Positions 49,442-61,549 are shown, numbered from the stretch's first letter. The stretch: DNA of 64,000 nucleotides from Halichondria panicea (GCF_963675165.1 NC_087388.1:5861651-5925650), one strand, 5' to 3'. Translations and numbers: made by a program. Notes: generated from the sequence alone by a model not told the origin.

Positions 49442-51024
49442 GCCAAGAACTAAATGAGTCACCCCGGTGTTGTAACTGTTGTACTCGTATTAGTGTAACT
49501 TTCAGTGTTACATTGATTGGCTTAATTGCCCTTGCTGTCTACTCTTTCACTCCACAAAAAGGTGAGTGTGCATGGATGGTACAATGTACATGTACGTACA
49601 GCGATTTTCAGAGTTCTTGCATCTCAATGTCTAGAGCGGAAGTACCTGTCACGTGATATTTTTGTAACATTACATCACACTAACATTAATATTGCTGAGT
49701 CAGGCAAGTGTTTTTACTCTGACTTGTAAATTTTCGATCTATTTAGTACTAACTAGAGACTACTGAAAATAGGAGTGTAGCTTCCCAGTATTAAAGAACT
49801 GTTTGAAGTGGCTTTACCCGGCCTGTCCGCTCATTTTGTTTTGCTGCAAGCTATTAAATGAGAGTCATATGGACATCAAAATCTGTCTTAGCTCCAGACG
49901 TCCAGTCCTGTGTGTCTAGTAGTAGTAGCTCACAAAACTATTGGAACTGCTCAAAGATATAACTTTCAGCTTCAGCTAGCTAGAGCTAGCTGTGGTGCAA
50001 AGATTTGCAAAGCCTTCCTAGATCGATTTTCTCCCAGCTTAACGCAAATCGAGAAAACTTGGTTTTGAATGGCTAGTGTATTACGTAACCATTCACGTGA
50101 CAGGTACTTCTGCTCTAGACACTGAAATGCAAGAACTCTGAAAACCGCTGTATGTCCTGATATAAATTATAATTGGGGGTGGGGGCAATAGTATCTATTG
50201 TAGAGCATGCAGTGTTTACCAGAGGAGGAAGGACTCATTTTACCTTATAGGCACTAATTTATTGTAACAGTTTAATGAACTTCTTTGAGCGTTTCATCTT
50301 TTTTCTTTATAAATCCACATGTTGGACACATATTTCCATCTTATTTCGATTATGGATGTTTCTTTAGCCTTTGCAGATCCTCCACCTCTTGAAATGGCCA
50401 CAATCCCTCCCAGATATTTTACCACTGCAGACCCGCCTAAAACCGCACCCTCTGTAATACCAGCCTACACTGGCAAGCTAACTGGCACTATCATTACTAG
50501 AGGTATGCAATTGCAGTACCATTCAACTTAATAGCATCTTGATATTTATGAGCGTAATGATAGCCCATAGTATACATCACCTTCATCAGATCTCCCATGC
50601 ACTCCTTAGCTCTTTCACTGGGAGTACTCTATTTTTCACAACTGCTATAATTATAGTATTAATTTTTGCACTGTGTTCTATTATACATGTAGGTGATCGT
50701 CCTAAAATGACACAGCTTCGTAGCTTCAAACTGAGGACTGGAAAAACAATCGATTTCGCCTCCAATATTGTCCTTGACTACAGAAAAGTGGGCCAACTTT
50801 TGCTTGAAGGATCCAATGACGTTGATATTCTAGAAACGAGTCATCATCATGAAACCAAGGATATTGCTGATAGAATTCTAAGGGACTGGCTGAGTGGGAA
50901 AGGCAAACTCCCTGTTACATGGGGAACATTGATTGACGTTATAGAAGAGTCTGGTTTGAGTAGTTTAGTATATGATATTGAAGGTCAGCTGTCAGATCTA
51001 CATAGAGATCATGATGAATTGTAG
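49442..51024 (+). CDS. TM-PPRY-Death domain protein (5' end not found)
   Basis: Exons 49442-49561, 50377-50502, 50693-51024 join in phase 1. Exon 1 has a Cys-rich start (PRCCNCCTRI) and a TM (VTFSVTLIGLIALAVYSF). The next is Pro-rich with IPPRYFTTADPP. The last is a Death domain (FKLRTGKTIDFASNIVLDY, ILRDWLSGKGKLPVTWGTL). No initiator Met lies in the first exon, so one or more 5' exons upstream were not identified. The Death domain should be cytosolic. It resembles the R genes in having a TM, PPxY and death fold, but in reverse order. Confidence 0.75.
49599..50150. mobile_element. Tc1/mariner-type MITE in the intron of the TM-Death gene
   Basis: 552 bp with about 58-bp inverted ends (CAGCGATTTTCAGAGTTCTT left, CAGCGGTTTTCAGAGTTCTT read inward from the right). 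Flanked by TA on both sides (49597-49598, 50151-50152). No transposase. Confidence 0.8.
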
Positions 51025-51280
51025 GCATTTGTAAACGTATATATATAGAACAATGTTTGTGTGCAAATTATAATTATGGCCAAATACCTATCTACGTAGG
51101 TATATCTTAATAATTAGTGAGTCGGGGCCATGCAGTGACAGACGCGCAGTTGGAGTCAAAGAGATCAGCCATAGTTTCTAAAATTCAATCTGTGAAAAAT
51201 TAATTACTACATCAGCTACTCATGATAAGCTGATGTGTGTGAAGGCAAGTTTAAATTTGCAAATATAGAAACTATAATTG

Positions 51281-51800
51281 CAGACCATAATCACATTTAG
51301 GGGGGAGAGGATTATTAAGAGGGCAGCGTATAGGGAATGTTTTGAAGCCTGCAAAGGTAGTCATGCCTTGAGGCTTAAATGCAATTATGTGACCAAGAGG
51401 CATTAATAACCATCCCTGCCGGTAGATGAATACAGCATGTAGCCACCAAGATATAGCGTGGGAGTCATGCAATAGATGCAGGGATTCATTTACTATTCAT
51501 GTGTGTATACGTATAGATATAGATCTAAGCAAAACGATTCAAGTATAGTGACATCATGCATGTACTCAGTTTTGTTTGTATATAATTATAAGAGTAATTG
51601 ATTCACATTGTATATAGGCAATCACTAAAATTAATAATGCATAATTATATAACATAGTGCAATATAATTATGATAAACTACACGACTGTTTATCCTGAAA
51701 CTGAAAATAATAATGTTATTATATTGCACATAACAAAACAAAGAAATTAGAAGTGCACTGTTTGCCATGGTTACCAGTAGTAGATTTAGCTACAGTGCAT
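51281..51800 (-). pseudogene. Remnant of an R4-type 3' end and its flank
   Basis: Shares GCAGACCATAAT, GGATTATTAAGAGGGCAGC, GATTCACATTGTA and GATAAACTACACGACTGTTT with 37400-37560. The minus strand keeps the CAGTGCACTTCTAATTTCTT that encodes the last TM of R4. Only the tail survives, placed directly before R7. 51030-51280 shows no gene. Confidence 0.75.
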
Positions 51801-52034
51801 CCAGCTTAGAGAGTAGATTACCACAAATTTGTGAGTAGCTGTACTTAAATGTAAATATCTTTCGATTGGAACATTTCTAAGAAATGGTGTTGATACCAAT
51901 GTGTAGGTGAATGACCAAGCTACAACATACTCAAAATGTTTCCATGGAAACATAAGGTGGTGGGTTTGTGGTGATTAATAGAACAACAGCAAATTGTTAT
52001 AGTGGGTAATCGGTTAGAGTAATAAAACAGTAAT

Positions 52035-53723
52035 CTTGTACAGATAGTGACCCAGTTTGCAGAATGTATGGAGGGTAGCAATCATGTTCGCCAACCGTTC
52101 ACTTCTTATTGCTTGCATAAAATGCTTCACAAGATCCTGAAGAATCGTAATCAAGTTACAATTCCTAGAATAGTAGACCGTATTAAAGAGAACATGTTAC
52201 CTCTTCCAGAAGAACCTGATGAGATTCATGATTTGCTTACTGGTATTCAAAGCCTGTCAGACCAGTTTGAGTTTGTATGTGGGGAGCATACTAATGTTGC
52301 AGATATTCAAATAAGAAGGAAAGGTAAGTGAGTAGCTATACTGTATGTGCAAAATGTCGCATTACTCTACAGGAGAGACAGAAGTCTTTCAACAACAAGA
52401 GAGTATAAACATCCCTTAGAATGTTACAGTTCCAGCTGATACTGAAGATCAGGAAACATCCGATTACTCTAATGCAAGTGAGGTACTACCAAATTTGTTT
52501 TATATTGTAAGAAAAGTGTACAGTAAAGTACTATTACTAAACACCCCTCAGAATTTCGTGATTCCAGCAGATAATGAAATACCTGGCCACCACTCTAATT
52601 AATGCAAGCAGCAATAAACTACCGTTTTTGCAAACATCACATACAGAGGTATACTGCATGTAATGCATGATGCATGTGCACATTAGTATAGGCAAGAATG
52701 TAGTTTTTTTATAATACGATAATTATGTGCATTTTATGTTCTTCTTTGATCTTAAACAGGTGCAGAATACAACACAAAACTATGAGACAAATGAATGTTA
52801 CCAAATTACATTGGGAGCATGCTTTTGCAGTTGCTGTTGTTGTTTTATTGTCTCCTTAATCCTCGGAATATGTGGTGCAGTATTGTACGATAGATATTTA
52901 CTCGTTGGTACTACTGATGTGGTACAAATTCACCGGCAATCTGTACCACTAATCGCAATACAGGATCCATCGACTAACTTTGTTAGGCTATCCGAAATTA
53001 GTGGAACAGACTTAGTTACCATTATCTTCTATAAGTTAAGCGATTGCTCTTCTTCAGCTGCATTCATGGACGTTGAGTTCAATGAGATGGTGAATGTAAG
53101 CTTTAGCTCTCCAACTATCAAGAGCAAGGCTGTTACTGAGTTGTATCTGGCAGAAAACACTACACTTACTGTAAATATCACCACCAATGTGCCCTCAACA
53201 AATTCTTGTTTTATAGCTCTCGTTGTTTTTGACGATTTTACCAATTACTTAAACTTCATTTCAAGCTCTTCGTTGGACAATTACTATTTTATGGATTGCA
53301 TTGCTAACGAAAAATCACGAACAAAGATTTTAATGTTCAACAGACCATCGTACTACTATATTGGTGTTTATACAGATTTTCCAACTGAAGCTACTACTTT
53401 CTCTTTACACTTGGTTGGTTGGGACATATCTTCAATATGACACTTCAGAAGGGACCCCTGTCTGCTTTATAAGCTCTCTTGAGGATTTAAGTTGTGAGTT
53501 TTCTCCGAGTACCAACCAGGAATTTTGTATTGTTGGCTTTGTGCCACCTGCTAATCAGCAATTTGGAATAAGAGGAACAACTGTAGAATATTACACTGCT
53601 GATAACTCAGATACAGCAATAAACACATTTTTTTTTATTCCTCTAATTTGCTCTGTTTTTGGGTGTTGTCTTCTGCTATGTTTTATTAGTTGTACAATGT
53701 ATAGACCAGACCAACGCCAGTGA
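52035..53723 (+). pseudogene. R7: 3' half of an R1-type gene, broken
   Basis: Starts abruptly inside the ankyrin exon (GACCCAGTTTGCAGAATG; donor at 52324), so CARD and ankyrin repeats are missing. The next exon (from about 52373) has TAG where R1 has CAG. The membrane exon (about 52760-53723) keeps TM1 and the ectodomain but carries a 4-base GGTT repeat near 53413 that shifts the frame; the 3' part continues in another frame with CIVGFVPPAN and TM2. Very similar to R1 otherwise, so decay is recent. Confidence 0.85.
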
Positions 53724-55029
53724 AGCTCAATGTTTAATTATTGTTTGATCTTGTTAATTACAGTACACTCTCGTCACCCTTGGGTATGAGGCAGCAGCTT
53801 GGCCGCAATATATTTTAGAAAATAGCCATGGCTAAATAGCTGGTCCTACCTATAGTCTCAATTCAAGGCCGATTAAAATACGGCCTGGGGGTGATAGTGC
53901 GCATGCGCTTCAAATTACCTAAGTAATAAATCAGTTGTTGACTGGTTGCCTAGTAAATTATAGTCAACCAGTCAATAATAACATGCATGTACATCAGTAA
54001 AAGGAATTATTGGTACAAACGGCGCCCCATAGTTGCCAGCCCCTGCATGGCAATAATTATGATAAACAAATTCATTTCTATATAAACAGAAAGAGAGCAT
54101 GCAACTGTATAGCTACAGAAATTCTATATAGGCATGCATGCACAAAACAATTCATCTGCAACACAAAACTGACTACATACATATAACCATGCACTTTTAC
54201 ATAATAATTATAACAAAATAAATACTGATATCAAACTTAAAAATATTAGAAGTGTAGTGCAAGCCATCGATCTTAAAGCAGCTGCTTCAACTACAGCAAG
54301 AAGACAAAATTCAGTTGAAGTTGAAGCCTCCAAAATCTCTAGTTGAATTGTACAATTGTCCACAGAGTTATAGGTTTCACATTTACCATACAAATTATTC
54401 CTAAGTTTCTTGATATCATATTTATACACAGTTCCAGAAATCTTAATATTAAAGGTGAATTCGTTTGTAGATGTATAAACGTACAGACCAGTAGAGTAGT
54501 ACGAATTCTTCTTAAATATTACTGTTTTGGATGTTTTATAGTCATTAATGCAGATCACACTGAGCGAGTTATTATGTACTCCAGCGTCAAAAAACTCCAA
54601 ATAAAGTTCTTGATCATCGAATATTACTAGAACAGCTAGACAGTCTGAAGAATTTTTAGGGATACTAAATGATGTATGAAACACAGTAATACTGTACGAC
54701 AGAGTAGTCCCACTCAAATAATATGCTTGATCTATATGTTTGCTTGAGGTTAGTTCTGAATATGTTGTCTTCACTTTAACCATGTTGATGTCATCACCTT
54801 GACAGCCAGTAAGAAAGAATACCATGATAAATCCGTAGTAAATAATCACATTTGGATGATTATCCCAACTTTCCGATAAAATAACTCGTATGTCTAACGA
54901 GTCATATGCACCACTTAGGGTTAATTTTTGAACAAAGATCACAGATATAGGGCTGGCAGTGGATATACACCAGTATATCTTATAGTATATCTATCTGGCA
55001 TGCCCTTGGTATTCAAAGCACATAGTTCT

Positions 55030-55160
55030 GTTCGAATAATCCCTTTTATCATCTGCTGATACTCAGTACTCGGTTCTATTAGAATAATCCTCGGCTGATA
55101 CTCGGTACTCAAAGTACTCGGTTCTGTTTGAATAATCTTCTGCTGATACTCAGAGGGTTT
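55030..55160. repeat. Degenerate tandem repeat in the R8 linker
   Basis: About 40-bp units built on GATACTCAGTACTCGGTTCT and GAATAATC, three times in whole or part. Read on the minus strand they encode the repeated EYQQ/TEPST motifs. Confidence 0.7.
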
Positions 55161-55385
55161 TAATGTTGTACCCTGTGTGATAGCCAAAAAAAAAGCCCAA
55201 CTAGGATCAAGATGAAAAATAGTAAACAAATATTGTTATCGACCTCCAGCTTAATAATAGGTTGATTGATTCCTGCTTTGATTCCTGCTACGTTGACCTA
55301 TATATATATACATTATGTTGAAATGCAGTTAATTTATAGTATAATTATACTGAAACATAAAACAAGTCTGTCTACATGTCATCCC

Positions 55386-55488
55386 TAGCCTCGATCCCAG
55401 GCCGAGTTTTCGCTTTTATAACGGTTAGGCGAACCAGTTGTTCGCCTAACCATTATAAAAGCGAAAACTCGGCCTGGGATCGAGGCTA
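55386..55488. mobile_element. Near-perfect 103-bp MULE-like hairpin
   Basis: Arms of 49 bp starting TAGCCTCGATCCCAGGCCG with one mismatch and a loop of about 5 bases. ATGTCATCCC occurs immediately outside both ends (10 bp, overlapping the outermost base by one). Confidence 0.9.
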
Positions 55489-55929
55489 ATGTCATCCCAT
55501 AATTATAACTACTATCATTGACAATCTACAAGTTAGATTCTGGGATTGATTATACAACTCACATTGTTCTAATTAATTTTGTCTCTGTATAAATGCATCA
55601 TCGAGTTTTTGCACTGTAAACTCCGTAAAATCACCAGCTGTTTTAAGAGTACTAACGAATGAATGGAATACCTGTGGATTATTTTCTATCTGACTTGCCA
55701 CAGCATCAATTATTAATCGTGCTTTGTCACCAACATCATGAGTGTCATTCCTAACATATTCTTGATTGGCTGGTGCTAGGAACTCTAATATCTTATCACT
55801 GACATCTTTAGGAGACTGCTTGATGCAAATAAGAAGACTACTGCGACAGTCATTGAATGCTTTGCACTCTGCTGACTTAGACATAATGCTTCTTGATAGT
55901 AAGGCCACACAAAGTCAATTTGTACTTTT

Positions 55930-56607
55930 AAAATAATAATAATATTCATATAATTTTTAATTGAAACACACCCCCAACTTCCTCAATAAGCGGAAGTGCA
56001 TAATTATTTTTCTGTGATCTCTCATTATCTACTTGATAGAGCAAAACAATCTCTTCTTTTATCTATGCTTCAGTGTATTTCTGAAATTTGAAAGCCATGG
56101 TATACATGGCGACTTAATTGCTGAAGTGGTTTCAGGCCTTTCTAATGAATAATAGGGCATGCATAAATCACTGCTACTCACAATGGTCCAGCGTCACATC
56201 TGGGGTTCCCCAGGACTCAATCGTAGGCCTACTAACTAGTATACATTAATGATACGTAACATCCAAGGCCAGGCTGTTTGCAGACGATTATGAGAAGTCA
56301 GAACACTGGCCATGCAGTGACTCCAAATTACTTCAAAGTGACCTCAACAAATTGGTCTAACAGATGGCAACTCACCAAAATTACAGTACGTGTGTATTTC
56401 CAATAACAAACCACCACTTATCAATACCTCAACAATGCCAACCTTGAATGGCTTCAAGCATTCCTTTGCCTTCACCGCCCTTGTACTCCCACACCTGGAG
56501 TTCTCAGCCCCAGTCTGCATGCATGGTCGCCACACTTGAAAAAACATTCGAGCACAAGCATGAAACGGTGCCCAAAGCTATCGCTCTATAGTGTAGACTA
56601 GAGCTAG

Positions 56608-56638
<31 letters not shown>

Positions 56639-58982
56639 CACTATTGTAAGTAGAATAGCAACCTCCTACTGACAAACAGCTATTATTGATTTTGGAGAGA
56701 ATCTGAGACTGCAATAGCGTTCATTGTACTATAGTAGTCTTTGCTCGAGAAAAAGCTTTTGTTTGCAAGATAGCATTGCTAAAATCACTTAGCTATACAA
56801 TAGACTCTCGCTAATCCGGCTCTAGGTTTTAAGTTAAGTGCCTGCAGCTGATCAAATCATGATCTAACCGTGTACCCAGCCTTCTCAAATAGTACAATGC
56901 ATATTACTCATACTGACCTATAACTGAATTCAATGCAATATAGGGGGGAGGTTGAACTAGGGGGATATCCCCCTTCTCTCTCCCTGTATGAAGGGGCGTT
57001 TCTAGAAATTGAAACAGAGGGTGCTCAGGGGCAGATCGGGTTCTAAAAGCGTTACTGAGAATTTGCTAAAAGTCGTCAACTGCCTATAATTATAGCTACA
57101 GGCTTGTGACAGTCAAGATTGTTCTTTTGGATGACTAATTAGACGACAGAAGGAAGTCACTGCACTATACATGTACATGTACATAATAACATTGCCAATG
57201 CTGATTGTGCATACTCAATTAGGCGTAGTCATGGACTTATAACACGAGCCAATGCAGTTTGATGTGCATCAGTCTAGAATTCGAGAGACAACTGCTAGAC
57301 CAGTACTACTGATAGCTATAGATTAGTCACATGGTTGTCTGGGAGGCCATGGGGTGCTCAAGCCCCGTTAGATCGATTGACACGCCACTGCTGTAATACT
57401 GTACTTTCGTGCCATGTACACCCTGATTGCAATTACAGACAGCGCATGCAACTGTTTGCAATTTGCAAGCAGTTGCTTGCGCTGTCTGTAATCAGTGGAC
57501 TGGACTACTGGACTGAACTTTGACCTGACATAACAAGACCACAATGACAAAATGGTTGTAAACATAAAACACATACTTTTACCACATAGATATCTAGCTA
57601 TACATACCCAATAACACAATGATAAGCAGCATTCTTGCTTGCATGGACAATTGTTTATAGGCTCAAAGTAGGGGAAATTACACAAACACAGGAAACGTTA
57701 CAGGTAGATCTACAGTGAGTAAACATTTCCCAAGTGTGCCTTTTTCAAACCCCTTCTGAAACAGCACCCCCTTTTTCAAGTGATTTTCCTTGTACAGGAA
57801 CATCCTTTGTATCTACTACGACCGGATCTGATACAAATAGTGAGGGGGATGCTCATCCATCTTGTTTGTGATTTATAGTTTACTAGAAAAGATAAGTGTG
57901 TATGTGCAACGGCTTCATGGAAAGTACGACAGCAGTATGCACACAGGTAGAGCATGCACATAGACTCGATCTTCGTACACTATGAAAAATGGCTAATATT
58001 CACTCTCCACGGCTCAACAGAGAAGCAACCTACGTTTGAGCCTAAAAGCAACAGTTCTATACAATTGTGGTTCAATTAAAGCAAGAATGCATCATGGCAG
58101 CTAAGCCCCAGTTACCTGTCCTCCTATACAGAAAACTAAACATGCTCTTCCATCATCATGCAAACCTAAAGACAAGCATTACTTTTTGTTCTTGCTACAG
58201 TAGGTGTTTTGTAATGTAGCTAGATGTACTGTTTGCACAGACCTTGCAAAATACTAAATCATTCACTGCATTTACCACAAACCACCATACAATGTTGCTA
58301 AGTATAAATACATGTACATGCATGCATGTAAAAATAAAAGAGCAATGATGGCTTCTAGACTAGACTATGGGAACTCATAGAACAGTAGGGATCTACCAAT
58401 TAACGTTTTATGCTGAGACTTGCATGTTGTTCAGTCTTCACACTGCTTTCCATACATGCAGTGGACGGTATAATTATCTGCTGGTATATGCAAGCTAGTC
58501 CCAGCCCATTCTCCGCTTTAAATCCTCACCATAATTTATATGTGAGTTTCCATACCACCAAGAGTAGATAAGAGCATCTACCATTGATACTACCTTATAT
58601 ATAGCGGGTAATTTTTGAGGGTCTAATTTTATCTCGCAGATCAGCCATTTTTGTTATTAGCCCTCAAAGATTCTATAGAAGCCATCATTGCTCAGGACTA
58701 CATGTTGTTTGCATATTGTATGGTGATTTTGTGTAATCAGTGAGCTGATTTAGCAAGGTCTATGCAAACAGCTGTACATGTGTCCAATCATTTGTCATTG
58801 TGGTCTTGTTATATATGAGGAAAAGGAATGTAATTGGTGTTGCAATAGTCAGGTCAAAGTCCAGTCCAGTCCAGTCCACTGATTACAGACAGCCTGCTAG
58901 TTGCATGCCCTCTTCTCCTTTATGGTGATACATTAATTTATTCATGAGTTGGGTTTTCACTAACGGACTATTAGTCTGTAGT
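55930..58982. other. Gene-poor stretch with element debris
   Basis: No supported gene. Contains a (TA)n run at 56611-56638, a partial element with GGGGCGTTTCTAG / GACACGCCACTG ends (about 56993-57390), and a palindrome GCGCATGCAACTGTTTGCAA (57442) with its inverse. The short frames here have no domain signal. Confidence 0.5.
58227..58775. mobile_element. Inverted-repeat element, short copy
   Basis: Ends CTGTTTGCACAGACCTTGC and inverse GCAAGGTCTATGCAAACAG; related to 31234-31961 with internal deletions. Confidence 0.7.
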
Positions 58983-59318
58983 CTACAACTCATGACATAT
59001 TTTACACTTTCCTCTCAGCAATGCATTGTTGAGTATTTGCGCGGCAGCCTTCGGAAATCCATCAGTTGCTTCAAGTGCACTAACGAATGAATGAAAAACC
59101 AGTGGATCATATTCTATCTGAAGCAGCACAACATCAAGTATTCGTCGTGCTTTGTCACCGTCATCATGAGTGTCATTCCTATGATCTCGATCGGCTCGTG
59201 CTAAGATCTTAAAAGGGAGTAAATGATCACTGACATCTTTAGGAGACTGCTTAATACAAGTAAAAAGACTGCTGTGACAGTCGTTGAATGCTTTGTACTC
59301 CGCTGACTTTATAGACAA
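58983..59318 (-). pseudogene. R9: lone CARD exon, start codon lost
   Basis: CARD similar to R1 (SAEYKAFNDCHSSLFTC, FHSFVSALEATDGF). The paralogues' ATGTCTGAG is here TTGTCTATAAAG, so the start is lost. Three residues are missing in the DRDYL region and the frame runs to a stop at 58983 without a good donor. No linker exon follows. It faces R10 head to head about 160 bp away. Confidence 0.75.
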
Positions 59319-59480
59319 TCTATGTTTTAGATCTAGATCTATCTACATGCAGTCATGCATGCAGGAAGTGAAATAATTAATATGTGTAATTGAGAGGTGT
59401 GTGCTTAGCCTTTGTCTTTGGTCAGATATATGAAAGGGAGTGGTTTCCAGTCTATAGATCTATTTACTGGCATATGCATC

Positions 59481-59807
59481 ATGTCTGAGACAGCCCAGTA
59501 CAAAGCCTTCAAGGACTGTCACAGCAGCCTTCTTACTTGTGTTAAGCAGTCTCCCAAAGATGTCAGCGATCATTTACTCCCATTTGAGATCCTAGCACCA
59601 AACGATCGAGATTATCTCAAGAATGACACTCATGATGATGGTGACAAAGCACGAAGAATACTTGATGCTGTGCTGCTCCAGATAGAAAACGATCCACGGG
59701 TTTTCCAATCATTCATTAGTGCTCTCAAAGCAGCTGGTAGTTTTACGAAGGCTGCAGTACAAAAACTCGACTCTGCACTACAGAGACGAAGTCGGTGTGG
59801 TGGATAG
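59481..59807 (+). CDS. R10: CARD-only protein
   Basis: ATG at 59481 opens 108 codons: a complete CARD of the R1 type (MSETAQYKAFKDCHSSLLTC to AAVQKLDSALQRRSRCGG) and a stop at 59805-59807 where paralogues splice to the linker. No R-type linker, ankyrin or membrane exon is present before the duplication boundary at 60 kb. Known CARD-only proteins act as decoys that block CARD receptors; that role is only a possibility here. It may instead be a truncated copy that has kept an open frame. Confidence 0.6.
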   Translation: MSETAQYKAFKDCHSSLLTCVKQSPKDVSDHLLPFEILAPNDRDYLKNDTHDDGDKARRILDAVLLQIENDPRVFQSFISALKAAGSFTKAAVQKLDSALQRRSRCGG

Positions 59808-59970
59808 TGCACAGCCACTTAACTTGTACTTAACTTTGATTGCATGTGTAGAATATTATTATAGCTGCCTGTTAATTAATGACACTTGTTTAGTGTTAAT
59901 TGGAGTTTATTAGCTATTTTTGTGTTTTGTAGATTTGGCCCTATATATAATTATATAGACATAATTATAT

Positions 59971-60052
59971 GGATTGTACGGTCACTGTTCCATCATAACC
60001 TAAAGTGTGTGAGCGTGGAGTAGGTTATGATGGAACAGTGACCGTACAATCC
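59971..60052. repeat. Perfect 32-bp inverted repeat at a duplication boundary
   Basis: Left arm begins GGATTGTACGGTCACTGTTC (59971), right arm ends with its exact inverse at 60052, spacer 18 bp. The right arm belongs to the MTIF3-derived copy; the left arm has no counterpart at copy A. Confidence 0.9.
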
Positions 60053-60203
60053 ATTGGCTGCTTGAGTGGTATGAAGTTGGGTTGAATTGTCGACAGTGGA
60101 TGGGCTGATGGAGGGGAGGTGCTGATGAAGGAGAGATGGTGAAGATTGATGAGATAATCACATGTGGCCTTCCTCTGATCACTAACAATGAGGAGCTGAA
60201 CAT
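60003..60203 (-). pseudogene. MTIF3 5' fragment 2
   Basis: Minus strand from ATG at 60203 reads MFSSSLLVIRGRPHVIISSI and on to NLLHAHTL, matching the presequence of the intact gene, then stops at the inverted repeat. No IF3 domain remains. Confidence 0.9.
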
Positions 60204-60456
60204 CTTTCATGGGCAGGTTCTAATGGTAAAGATCGTCATGCTAGGCTGCACTTTGGGGGTGGGGCTCATGAAGCAGAGACTGACACACATCTCCAACTTG
60301 TGTAAAAGTAAAACAAAAGGAACAGACTCCGGAGAGGCAAAACAACAATTTGAGAATAATATTATGATGAGTCTATCTTAGATGATTGAGCACCAGTGTG
60401 GCTACTTACCACACCACCAGGTGCAATGCTCCATCTATTACCACTCTATGCAGCTA

Positions 60457-61119
60457 CAGTGGTTTTCCATACCCTTTGCAGGCTATACTCCAAGAGCACA
60501 GCAACCACAATGTAGTGATTACCTGTCTGTGTTATTTTAGTCCACCCACACATCACAAAAATCAATGATGGGTAAAATACTGGCTATTGCAGACTTTTCA
60601 CACAACTCAAGGGGTTACTACTCTACTTTCACAGCACTCCTTCTATAATTATAATGCTTGAGGTCAACAAGCTGCTTTCGGAAATATTCAATTTTGAGCC
60701 TAGTAAATATAGTCCCTCCTCCGCTGCTATACATACAAGTTTTAGCTCATATCATTTTGCCACAATGAACCGAGCAACAAGTTAGCTGAGCTACCATTAG
60801 AGCTACCATCACTTCAGTCAGACAAAATATGAGACACCCGGAACATTTAGCGGCTATTATAATTATTTGGTGAGTGAGCTATTAGACTTTGGCGATTTTT
60901 AATTTGACTCTTAGGCTACTACAGCAATTAGGTCCACTAATTTGGCAGTTTTGAAATTGCCAAATTAAAACCAGATACAGTTTGCATTTTGCAGGCCATA
61001 CATGTAGCAAATAATTTTGTTGGCTTGTTACTAACAATCATAACAGAAGCCAACCAAAATACTACATTGTGGTTGCAGTGCTCTTGCAGTATAGCCTGCA
61101 AAGGTAAGGAAAACCACTG
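60457..61119. mobile_element. Tc1/mariner-type MITE inserted in copy B
   Basis: 663 bp; inverted ends of about 57 bp starting CAGTGGTTTTCC, TA on each side (60455-60456, 61120-61121). Copy A at 9266 has the empty site (GCAGCTACC). Because the empty site is known, this is the best-defined insertion in the window. No transposase. Confidence 0.9.
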
Positions 61120-61549
61120 TACCACCATGATCGCACTGGTGAGTATGAGGCATGAACAATAATATTATATAGATTGGGTGATCAAAATGTCTTGCAGTAA
61201 TTTGAGGGAGCAAACTATTGTGTTCATGATGACATAATTTTATAACTGAATCATGTTTGTGGCGTAATTACCATCATCATAATCATAGAAATCATGCATG
61301 CATACCTAGGACACAGGTGTGCCAGAGGCCAGGAGATTGGTCATGACTCATGTTTTACAACTCATGTTTTACGGAGAAATGTGCGTAAATGGAGAATATA
61401 AAAAATTAATTAATATACAGAAACTTACAGAGAAAGGTAGCTATTCTAGCTAAGCTAACATACTGCAAATGATTGTAGCCCTCTATACTATGATGCTAAC
61501 AATGTGACACTAGAAAGTGAGTAGCATAGTTGTACTACAGAGGAAGTAC

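Larger units (their letters stand above)
54208..55884 (-). pseudogene. R8: CARD-TM-ectodomain-TM, frame-broken
   Basis: CARD exon 55884-55563 (MSKSAECKAFNDCRSSLLIC) has an in-frame TAA at about 55574 before the GTGAGTT donor. The membrane exon starts near 55249: TM1 (CLLFFILILVGLFF) runs into a 9-T tract that shifts the frame. A linker of repeated EYQQ and IEPSTEYQ units follows, then another one-base slip near 54960, then an open ectodomain (SSDCLAVLVIFDDQELYLEF, NSYYSTGLYVYTS) and a C-terminal hydrophobic end (TTLLIFLSLISVFILL). Linker exons between CARD and TM were not found. Confidence 0.7.

Noticed and set aside
57442-57495. Short palindrome considered as a tRNA or structured RNA
   Set aside because: A simple stem without cloverleaf arms or A/B boxes.
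59719-59913. Plus frame after the R10 CARD, also seen after other CARD exons
   Set aside because: It is the +1 frame of the CARD exon end and has no family support.
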